Source: Ureibacillus terrenus
GTDB taxonomy: Bacteria > Bacillota > Bacilli > Bacillales_A > Planococcaceae
NCBI RefSeq assembly: GCF_006569205.1
Contig: NZ_VIGD01000005.1
Coordinates: forward strand, 1-64,000
Reading direction: 5' to 3'
Length of the DNA: 64,000 bases
Shown here in pieces: positions 8,665 to 15,884 of this stretch. Each line of letters begins with the position of its first letter. Positions within the stretch are counted from its first letter, which is position 1. The notes under the pieces were generated by a model. The model worked only from the letters and a program-made list of their open reading frames with translations. It had not been told where the DNA came from and did not search any database. Both the position numbers and the translations under genes were made by a program.

Positions 8665-10140
8665 TTATCCTTTAACAAATTTTAATTTTGCTGCTTCCAA
8701 TGCGATTTCCGCATCGCTGTGAGGATATTTTTTGTTGCCGATAATTTGGTAATCTTCGTGTCCTTTCCCTGCGAAAATGATGACATCTCCCGGTTCGGCA
8801 ACGGAGATGGCATGGCGTACAGCCTCCGCCCGGTCGCCGATGCAGGCATAATTGTTGTGGAGCATTCCTTTTGCCAAATCCCCTGTAATACTGTCATAAT
8901 CTTCAAAACGCGGGTCATCGGTTGTCAATACGACATAATCCGCTCTGGATGCCTTTTCAGCCATGGCAGGACGTTTCGATTTATCCCGGTTTCCGCCGGT
9001 TCCTACAAGGAAAATTAATTTATTTCCGGGCTTCTTATACGGCATGGCCGCATCGATGGCTTTTTCAATGGCATCAGGCGTATGCGCGTAATCGATAAAT
9101 ATATGTAGAGGCAAATCGGTCTTGATTTTTTGCATTCTTCCCCGTACCGGCTCCAGCACTTCAATTTGTTCAATGATTGCATCGATCGGATAACCGCGGG
9201 AATATAAGACAGCCGTGGCAGCCAACACGTTGTAGACATTAAATTCGCCCAACAATTGCATCGACACCGGGAATCTTCCTTCCGGCGTAATCATATCAAA
9301 GGTTGTGAGCCCATCTTTATATTCGCAGTTTTCCGAGCGGAAGTTCGCTTCGTTCTTCAATCCATACGTCCAAATCGGATAAGGCGTCATGGCCGCATAT
9401 TTTTTGGACCACGGATCGTCCGCGTTTAACACCGCCGCTTTATTTTTCGTTAAATCTTGTCCCAATTGAGAGAATAACAAGCCTTTGGCATACCCGTACT
9501 CTTCCATGGTGCCATGGAAATCCAAATGATCGTGGGTCAAATTGGTAAATACGGCCACATCGAAATCAACTCCAGCAAGTCTTCCCAATGATAGACCATG
9601 GGAAGACACTTCCATGACCATGGAATAGCAGCCTTCCATCTTTGCCCGGAAAATCATCTGCTGCGTGCTCAACGCGTCGCTTGTCGTATTGGCCGTTTCA
9701 TACAGAACGCCGTTTAAATTAAAACCGATCGTCCCTGACAAAGCGGATTTTTCCCCCAATCCGACATACATCTGGTGGATGATGTTCGAAACGCTCGTCT
9801 TGCCGTTTGTTCCCGTTACCCCGATCATCGTCAAATCTTTGGAGGGATAATCAAAAAATTTGGCGGATATAAGCCCCAATGCGCGATTGGTATCCGGTAC
9901 AATCACCTGAGCCACGCTGCCTTCCAATTGCAGCGGTCTTTCGGCAAGCACCACCGTTGCCCCTTGGTTTACCGCATCTTGCGCAAAATCATGGCCGTCC
10001 ACTGTATAACCTTTTATACAAACGAACAAACTTTTTGGTTGTACGCTTCTTGAATCGTTCGAAATATCTTTAATCGTATTCGGCAATTGTCCGATTACAT
10101 GTTTTATTGGGATGACGCTCAATAATTCTTCTGTGATCAT
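8665..10140 (-). CDS. murE: UDP-MurNAc-tripeptide ligase MurE
   Basis: This 491-residue Mur ligase adds the third amino acid (L-Lys or meso-DAP) to UDP-MurNAc-L-Ala-D-Glu. It shows the P-loop GTNGKTS, the central-domain NLTHDHLDFHG and the C-terminal YAHTPDA. The specificity motif reads TTDDPRFED. DAP enzymes usually have DNPR and Lys enzymes D(D/N)P(N/A), so DDPR is intermediate and the amino acid added is uncertain. Pairing with prfC rather than with mraY/murD is the arrangement I know from Staphylococcus aureus, whose enzyme adds Lys. The start ATG has GGAGGAAG upstream. Confidence 0.9.
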   Translation of the reverse strand: MITEELLSVIPIKHVIGQLPNTIKDISNDSRSVQPKSLFVCIKGYTVDGHDFAQDAVNQGATVVLAERPLQLEGSVAQVIVPDTNRALGLISAKFFDYPSKDLTMIGVTGTNGKTSVSNIIHQMYVGLGEKSALSGTIGFNLNGVLYETANTTSDALSTQQMIFRAKMEGCYSMVMEVSSHGLSLGRLAGVDFDVAVFTNLTHDHLDFHGTMEEYGYAKGLLFSQLGQDLTKNKAAVLNADDPWSKKYAAMTPYPIWTYGLKNEANFRSENCEYKDGLTTFDMITPEGRFPVSMQLLGEFNVYNVLAATAVLYSRGYPIDAIIEQIEVLEPVRGRMQKIKTDLPLHIFIDYAHTPDAIEKAIDAAMPYKKPGNKLIFLVGTGGNRDKSKRPAMAEKASRADYVVLTTDDPRFEDYDSITGDLAKGMLHNNYACIGDRAEAVRHAISVAEPGDVIIFAGKGHEDYQIIGNKKYPHSDAEIALEAAKLKFVKG

Positions 10141-10412
10141 CTTTCTTCCTCCGTATTGACCAAATGCTTAGTTTGGATAAAAATCACTGTTAATTGAACC
10201 ATGTACTTCCACTGTTCTTTTTAAAAAATATTATTTAATGTTAATTATCATATCAAAAATGGGGAATATCCGACAAAAGGAAAACGTCTAAAAAAACGAA
10301 TTTTTTCGAAATATGTCGAATTGCGTTTGATTCCTTCCGTTTTTTTGGAATTTTCAATCAATATATTTTATAATATCCCGTTTTCCAGCACAATAGCTGC
10401 CCAATATTCCAA

Positions 10413-11801
10413 TTATTTCAACACTTTTCTTACCAGCTTTACTTTTTGATTATAAGGCGGATATAATAAATCATTGGCGAATTTGGAGGAACGCTTCATG
10501 ATGGATTTTGCATGGGTGAATGTTTCGAAACTTGCCTTTCCATGATATCGGTTGATTCCGGATGGGCCGACGCCGCCAAAAGGCAAATGGATGTTGGCGA
10601 CATGAGTGACTGTATCATTGATGCAACCGCCGCCAAATGGCAACTCCCGGATAAAATAATCGATATGCCGTCCATTTTCCGAGAAGAGATAGGCTGCCAG
10701 CGGCTTGGGAAGCTTTCGGATGCGGCCAATCGCCGCTGCCAAATCTTCATATTGAATAACCGGCAAAAGAGGTCCAAAGATTTCATCCTCCATGATTGGG
10801 CTATCCCAACGGATATTCTTAAAAATGGTCGGCTCCATATATAAATCACTCCGGTCTGCTCTCCCTCCGAAAACGATATTATGTTTCTCCGATTGGAGCA
10901 ATTTTGCAAGCCGGTCAAAATGGCGCTCATTAATAATCCGTCCATAATCTTTGCTTTTTTGGGGATCCTTTCCGTAAAAGCGGACAATGGTTTTCTTCAA
11001 TCTTTGGATAAAGCGATCATGAATGGAAGAATGAACAAGCACATAATCCGGCGCCACACATGTCTGCCCGGCATTATTAAATTTTCCCCAAACAATTCTT
11101 TTTGCCGCAACGTCCAAATCGGCACTTTCATCCACAATCGCAGGGCTTTTTCCTCCCAGCTCAAGGGTGACGGGCGTCAAATTTTCCGCGGCGGCGCGCA
11201 TCACAATTTTTCCGACGGACACACTACCGGTAAAGAAAATATAATCAAAAGGCGCATGAATCAAAAGGTTGACTTCCTCTTCCCCCCCTTCGACAACCCG
11301 CACGTAACGGGATTCGAAAGTATCTTCAATGATTTTTTTGATGATTTCCGTTGTATGAATGGCCGCTTCGGAAGGTTTAACGATTGCCGTATTTCCACCG
11401 ATGAGGGCTCCAATCAACGGCTCCATGACCAACTGAAAAGGATAATTGTATGGGCCGATGATCAATACGGCGCCATAAGGTTCTCTGACAATGAAGCTTT
11501 TGGCCGGCTGAAAATGGAAAGGGGTTCTGACATCCACCGGTTTCGCCCACTCATCGATGTTATTGAGCATATGCCGGATGCTGTTGAGGACAAACCCCAC
11601 TTCATTGGAATATGCTTCAAATTCGCTTTTTCCTAAATCCAGATTCAATGCTTTCAGTATTTCTTTTTCATGTTCTTGAATCGCCCTTTTCAGTTTCGCT
11701 AATTGCTTTTTTCGAAATTCAATCTCCTTCGTCTGCCCGGAATAAAAAAATTCTTTTTGCTCCTCAATCATCTTCTCTACTTCATGTGCATCGAGTTTCA
11801 T
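10413..11801 (-). CDS. Aldehyde dehydrogenase, class 3 (YwdH-like)
   Basis: This protein of about 462 residues has catalytic Cys in NNAGQTCVAPDY, Glu in LELGGKSP and the NAD-binding FFTGSVSVGK. The short N-terminus and the C-terminal basic tail are like the class 3 ALDHs, which oxidise medium and long-chain or aromatic aldehydes. The ATG at 11801 has GGAGGG five bases upstream; the frame extends 14 codons but with no site. A set of tandem repeats sits in the upstream region, so its expression is probably controlled. Confidence 0.87.
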   Translation of the reverse strand: MKLDAHEVEKMIEEQKEFFYSGQTKEIEFRKKQLAKLKRAIQEHEKEILKALNLDLGKSEFEAYSNEVGFVLNSIRHMLNNIDEWAKPVDVRTPFHFQPAKSFIVREPYGAVLIIGPYNYPFQLVMEPLIGALIGGNTAIVKPSEAAIHTTEIIKKIIEDTFESRYVRVVEGGEEEVNLLIHAPFDYIFFTGSVSVGKIVMRAAAENLTPVTLELGGKSPAIVDESADLDVAAKRIVWGKFNNAGQTCVAPDYVLVHSSIHDRFIQRLKKTIVRFYGKDPQKSKDYGRIINERHFDRLAKLLQSEKHNIVFGGRADRSDLYMEPTIFKNIRWDSPIMEDEIFGPLLPVIQYEDLAAAIGRIRKLPKPLAAYLFSENGRHIDYFIRELPFGGGCINDTVTHVANIHLPFGGVGPSGINRYHGKASFETFTHAKSIMKRSSKFANDLLYPPYNQKVKLVRKVLK

Positions 11802-11846
11802 GATTTCCCTCCAAAAATACATAAAAAAAATTTTTTTGCCCATACT

Positions 11847-11893
11847 GATTACTACAAGTTATATTACTACAACTTGCTGAAGAACTACCAGTT
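11847..11893. repeat. Three tandem 10-bp repeats upstream of the aldehyde dehydrogenase
   Basis: ACTACAAGTT (11851-11860), ACTACAACTT (11866-11875) and ACTACCAGTT (11884-11893) occur in the same direction with starts 15 and 18 bp apart. The first two extend to ATTACTACAA. CAAGTT/AACTTG also makes an inverted pair. They lie between divergent genes and are a candidate repressor site; the regulator is not known. Confidence 0.55.
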
Positions 11894-11944
11894 GACAAAC
11901 AAGCATACTTCACAAGAACTTCCATGAAGAGGGGGCAAATGATG

Positions 11945-12112
11945 ATGGTCACGACAAAATATTGGTGGGAAGACGTGTTTACAGGACCCTTGGCAATCGG
12001 TATCAATGAAGAAAAAATCCATCAGCTGGAGGACGAATCCTTTTTGTATTTCAAAGGGCAATCGACGAATGAAGATGAAGAAAATGATACAAATTTGGAA
12101 ATGGCCAATTAA
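11945..12112 (+). CDS. Small acidic hypothetical protein
   Basis: The frame of about 55 residues begins with a run of three ATG codons (11939, 11942, 11945), and GAGGGGG is placed well for the later two. The sequence is VTTKYWWEDVFTGP near the N-terminus and ends in an acidic Asn/Glu-rich tail. There are no cysteines, membrane spans or recognised domain. An intrinsic terminator follows directly. I do not recognise the family. Translation is supported only by the ribosome site and the terminator. Confidence 0.5.
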   Translation: MVTTKYWWEDVFTGPLAIGINEEKIHQLEDESFLYFKGQSTNEDEENDTNLEMAN

Positions 12113-12128
12113 ATATTGAAATAAATGG

Positions 12129-12159
12129 ACAGGCTGGGCATCAAAACCCAGCCTGTTTT
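12129..12159 (+). terminator. Bidirectional terminator
   Basis: ACAGGCTGGG and CCCAGCCTGT pair around an 8-base loop (12129-12156) and T follow on the plus strand. It separates the small plus-strand gene from the convergent yutG homologue. Confidence 0.75.
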
Positions 12160-12164
12160 GCTGA

Positions 12165-12758
12165 TCAAGGTTCATCATCGACCGGCAGCATTTCCCCTTC
12201 AGGTCCCAACTCATGCGGAGGAACGCTTTTGAAGGTTTCCCCCTCTTCTTCCAAGTCCCTCAATTTATGGGCAATCCGGCTTGCGGCACAAGCCGCGATG
12301 CTCGCCACCAGGTCATCCAAGAATGTATGGACTCCATTGCCGGATTTCGTGTCCAGCTTTTTAATAATGCCGATTTTATTTTTATCCAAATGGCCATAGG
12401 TAGTTAACGCAATACTGCCATACGTCAGTACAGAACTCAAGGCAATCGTTTCATCCACGCCAAAGAGCCCTTCATCGCTTTCCACGATGGATTGCAGCGG
12501 TTGGGAAAGCATCTTTTTCTCCGCCAGTTGATCCAATTCCACCCCAACCAGAATCGCATGCTGCACTTCCCGTTTTAAAAGAACCCGCTCAACGGATTTG
12601 ATGCAATGTTCCAGCGTCAAGCCATCGTTATATGGATATTGCATTTCATAAACGATTTCCGCAATGTCTTCAATTTTTACTCCTCTTCTCAGCAATGCTT
12701 CCTTTGCTGCTTTCGTCACATCGTGAGAATGAACCCTTCTATTATTGTTTTTTTTCAT
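12165..12758 (-). CDS. yutG: PgpA-family phosphatidylglycerophosphatase-like protein YutG
   Basis: This 197-residue soluble protein contains the PgpA-type block with SGNGVHTFLDDLVAS and a conserved VDETI motif, as in B. subtilis YutG. Family members dephosphorylate phosphatidylglycerophosphate or related lipids. The N-terminal part has only charged helices and the C-terminal tail is rich in Glu and Pro. The ATG is preceded by GCGGGGATT. The gene stands alone between a terminator and the divergent YjcH gene. Confidence 0.75.
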   Translation of the reverse strand: MKKNNNRRVHSHDVTKAAKEALLRRGVKIEDIAEIVYEMQYPYNDGLTLEHCIKSVERVLLKREVQHAILVGVELDQLAEKKMLSQPLQSIVESDEGLFGVDETIALSSVLTYGSIALTTYGHLDKNKIGIIKKLDTKSGNGVHTFLDDLVASIAACAASRIAHKLRDLEEEGETFKSVPPHELGPEGEMLPVDDEP

Positions 12759-12879
12759 ATTTGAATCCCCGCTTCTTATTGGATTTTTCTATTTGTAATG
12801 TAAAAATATTCGCTTATTTCATAATACATGATATTTTCAAGTTGTGATACAATAATGAACTGGATTTAAAGGAGGACTA

Positions 12880-13608
12880 ATGGTGGAAACAGGGACTATA
12901 CAAAAAATTTCGCTACACAGCTTTCATCTTGATGAAACATTTGATTTATTCATATATATTCCGGCAAATTATACTCCATTCAATAAATACAACACTTTGA
13001 TCGCGTCAGATGGAAAAGACTATTTCCAATTGGGGGGAATTTCCCATATCGCCGACGAATTAATTGAAGATTATGAAATCGAAAACCTGATTATTGTGGG
13101 AATTCCTTATAAGAATGCGCAAGATCGCAAACGGAAATACATCCCAACGGGAGATCAGCATGAAGCATATTTGAATTTTTTGGCCCATGAACTAGTGCCG
13201 TTCATCGACAAGGAATTTTCGACAGCAGGTACCGCAGCAAGCAGAGGGTTGATCGGAGATTCCATGGCCGCAACCGTTTCGCTTCTGGCCGCTTTAAAAT
13301 ATCCGAATATTTTTGGAAAAGTCATCTTGCAATCTCCCTATGTAGATGATTCGGTATTAAAAATTGTCGAAGAAACACCGACAAGGGACTCTTTGATTAT
13401 TTATCATACGGTCGGAAAGCAAGAAGACGAAGCCGTCACTTTTTACAAAGACATCAAAGATTTCCTTACACCGAACCGGAAATTGCATCAATTGCTGGTA
13501 TCCAAAAATTATCGGCATATGATTTATGAAGAGCTGGAAGGAAATCATACGTGGAAAACGTGGAAACCGGAACTAAGAAAAGCCCTCAGCAATACTTTTG
13601 GAATATAA
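12880..13608 (+). CDS. yjcH: Alpha/beta-hydrolase esterase, YjcH-like
   Basis: This 242-residue member of the putative-esterase (Esterase D/enterochelin-esterase type) family has its nucleophile in GDSMAA, a catalytic Asp/Glu region near the middle and a final His in GNHTW. The substrate is unknown. The ATG follows AAAGGAGGACTA. It is followed 68 bp later by the YjcG gene, as the yjcG-yjcH neighbours in B. subtilis, although the order is reversed there as far as I recall. Confidence 0.8.
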   Translation: MVETGTIQKISLHSFHLDETFDLFIYIPANYTPFNKYNTLIASDGKDYFQLGGISHIADELIEDYEIENLIIVGIPYKNAQDRKRKYIPTGDQHEAYLNFLAHELVPFIDKEFSTAGTAASRGLIGDSMAATVSLLAALKYPNIFGKVILQSPYVDDSVLKIVEETPTRDSLIIYHTVGKQEDEAVTFYKDIKDFLTPNRKLHQLLVSKNYRHMIYEELEGNHTWKTWKPELRKALSNTFGI

Positions 13609-13676
13609 AAATCGTGCATCTTCCGAGCATATTTTGCTATACTTAAGTAAAATTTGCATTTCAGGGAGGAAAGCGG

Positions 13677-14192
13677 ATGAAGTTGAGCGTTGTGGCTTTT
13701 CCATCTAAAAAATTGCAGGATTTGGCGAATACTTACCGGAAGCGATACGATTCCCATTATACAAAAATCACGCCCTATATCACGTTGAAAGAGCCTTTTG
13801 ATGTGGAAGAATCGCAAATCGAAGAAATTTCCAATAAAATCAAATCCATCGCCGATCAATATGGTCCGCTCGAAATTCACGCTTCGAAAGTCAGTTCGTT
13901 TTTCCCGGCGACAAACGTGATTTATTTTAAAATCGAACTGACAGAGCAATTGCAAAAAATTCACGAAGATTTATATAACAAGATTAATATCGGCAAACCA
14001 AAACATGTCTTCATTCCCCACATCACCATCGCCAGAGATTTGACCGAAACGGAACATGATGACATTTTTCCGCAATTGCGCATGATCGGCATCAACGAAA
14101 AAGAAGAAATTGACCGGATACATCTCATCTATCAATTGGAAGACGGATCCTGGACGACATATGAAACCTATAAATTAACCGGAGAATCATGA
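13677..14192 (+). CDS. yjcG: 2H-phosphoesterase-like protein YjcG with one altered HxT motif
   Basis: This 171-residue protein aligns by eye with B. subtilis YjcG along its full length. The 2H fold normally carries two HxT/S motifs. The second (FIPHITIARD) is intact. At the first the sequence is ITPYITLKEP, with Tyr (codon tat) in place of His. One of the two catalytic histidines is therefore missing, so hydrolysis of cyclic phosphates may be lost or changed. The start is ATG with AGGGAGG upstream, and a terminator lies at 14262. No stops or frameshifts interrupt the frame. Confidence 0.8.
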   Translation: MKLSVVAFPSKKLQDLANTYRKRYDSHYTKITPYITLKEPFDVEESQIEEISNKIKSIADQYGPLEIHASKVSSFFPATNVIYFKIELTEQLQKIHEDLYNKINIGKPKHVFIPHITIARDLTETEHDDIFPQLRMIGINEKEEIDRIHLIYQLEDGSWTTYETYKLTGES

Positions 14193-14261
14193 TGAAAACC
14201 TGCGAACTCCAACCCGGCCGCCGGAAATCGCCCATTTATTCAAATTATAATGGAGAAAATG

Positions 14262-14293
14262 AACTGCACCCCGACAATCAGGGTGCAGTTTTT
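14262..14293 (+). terminator. Terminator after yjcG
   Basis: AACTGCACC and GGTGCAGTT (14262-14290) form a 9-bp stem followed by five T. Confidence 0.8.
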
Positions 14294-14320
14294 CAATTCT
14301 CCATCCGGGAATGTTGCGTC

Positions 14321-14363
14321 GGAGCAAAATTTTGCTCCCCTGCGCAGAAGAGGGGAGCTTTTT
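14321..14363 (+). terminator. Second hairpin before the convergent aldehyde dehydrogenase
   Basis: GCTCCCCT (14334-14341) pairs with AGGGGAGC (14351-14358), followed by five T on the plus strand. It overlaps a perfect palindrome GGAGCAAAATTTTGCTCC at 14321-14338. It may also serve the minus-strand gene that ends at 14381. Confidence 0.6.
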
Positions 14364-14380
14364 CCTTTAGTTTTAGTATA

Positions 14381-15841
14381 TCAAATCGGATATTCGCGGT
14401 AGCCGCTTTGAACTCCGATCCATTTTGTTGTCGTGAATTTATCAATTGCCCACTCACCGTTGAAGCGTCCAATGCCCGAATCTTTCTCCCCGCCGAATGC
14501 GACATGGGCCTCGTCATTGACCGACTGATCATTGATGTGGACCATTCCTGTCTTCATTTTTTTGCCCACTTCCACGCCCCGGTGGATATCGGCTGTAAAT
14601 ACCGAGCCGCTTAAACCATAAGGAGTATCATTTGCAATCCTGATCGCGTCCTCTTCATCTTTCGCTTTAATGATGCAAGCAACAGGACCGAAAATTTCAT
14701 TTTTTGCAATCGGCATATCATTTGTCACGTTTGTCAGCACGATTGGCGACATAACCAGATTTTTCACCGGCCCGTCCAATACAATCATTGCCCCTTGCGC
14801 TACGCTGTCCCGCACGTCCTTTTGAATGCGCTCGATTTGCTGCTGATTGATCAGCGGACCAATAAAAGTCGTTTTTTCCACCGGATTGCCCGCCCGGAGC
14901 TTCTTGACGATGTCAACAAATTTTTCAACGAATTCATCATGGACGGACTCGTCTACGATAATGCGGTTCAAAGCCATACAAATCTGGCCCTGATGCATAA
15001 ATTTCCCGAAAGCCGCTGCCTTTGCCGCCTTTTCAATATTCGCATCATCCAGTACAATCATGGCGTTATTCCCGCCCAGTTCAAGCGCCACATCCTTCAA
15101 ATACTTGCCTGCCAGCTCACCTACCCGGCGGCCCACTTCCGTCGAGCCGGTAAATGATATCATCGATGGGATTGGATGGGATACAAAAGCGTCTCCGACT
15201 TCAGAGCCCCGGCCAACGATCACATTGACAAGCCCTTCCGGAAAACCTGCCTGCTCAAATATTACGCCAAACATCAATCCCGATGTGACAGGCGTATCTG
15301 AAGCGGGTTTAATGACCACGCTGTTTCCGACAGCTATCGCAGGCGCAACGGAACGCATCGTCAATAAGAACGGAAAGTTCCAGGGGCCGATCACGCCAAT
15401 AACGCCTTTGGCCGTGCGGTAAACCCGGTTTTCTTTATTAGGAATATGGGAAGGCAGAATTTCGCCTTTTATGCGCGTCAAAAAACTTGCGGATTCCTTC
15501 ACCATCCTTAAGGAAGATTCAAATTCGGACGTCGCTTTCAACAAAGTGCTGCCCGATTCCTGAATCAGCCATTGGATAATTTCTTCCCTTTTTTCCTGCA
15601 GCACATCGATTAAACGTTCAAACAGCCGTTTTTTTTCGATTAACGGCATCGACTCCCAGATGGGCTGAGCCTTTTGCGCCGCACTGTATGCATCGTCCAA
15701 ATCAGCATGGTTTGCCCCTTTGATGGTCAAAAGTTCCTCACCTGTGTAAGGGTTGATATTTTTTATGATGCCGCTGCTTCCCCCTTCCCTCCACTGGCCA
15801 TTAATATATTGTCTTGTGAAATTTTGCACCGTTATTGTCAT
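14381..15841 (-). CDS. Aldehyde dehydrogenase, benzaldehyde/vanillin-type
   Basis: This 486-residue NAD(P)-dependent ALDH has Cys in HQGQICMALNR, Glu in ALELGGNNAM and the fold segment SFTGSTEVG. It resembles B. subtilis YfmT (vanillin dehydrogenase) and the XylC/benzaldehyde group. It closes the catabolic gene train, 43 bp after the aconitase gene. I infer it oxidises a hydroxybenzaldehyde to 3-hydroxybenzoate, perhaps one released by the TPP decarboxylase at 33110. The ATG is preceded by GGAGAAAG. Confidence 0.85.
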   Translation of the reverse strand: MTITVQNFTRQYINGQWREGGSSGIIKNINPYTGEELLTIKGANHADLDDAYSAAQKAQPIWESMPLIEKKRLFERLIDVLQEKREEIIQWLIQESGSTLLKATSEFESSLRMVKESASFLTRIKGEILPSHIPNKENRVYRTAKGVIGVIGPWNFPFLLTMRSVAPAIAVGNSVVIKPASDTPVTSGLMFGVIFEQAGFPEGLVNVIVGRGSEVGDAFVSHPIPSMISFTGSTEVGRRVGELAGKYLKDVALELGGNNAMIVLDDANIEKAAKAAAFGKFMHQGQICMALNRIIVDESVHDEFVEKFVDIVKKLRAGNPVEKTTFIGPLINQQQIERIQKDVRDSVAQGAMIVLDGPVKNLVMSPIVLTNVTNDMPIAKNEIFGPVACIIKAKDEEDAIRIANDTPYGLSGSVFTADIHRGVEVGKKMKTGMVHINDQSVNDEAHVAFGGEKDSGIGRFNGEWAIDKFTTTKWIGVQSGYREYPI

Positions 15842-15884
15842 TCTTTCTCCCCCATCCCGCTTGTTTTTTAAACGGCTTGAGCCG

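Noticed and set aside
10881-11636. 251-codon plus-strand frame
   Set aside because: Lies opposite the aldehyde dehydrogenase gene and shows no domain.
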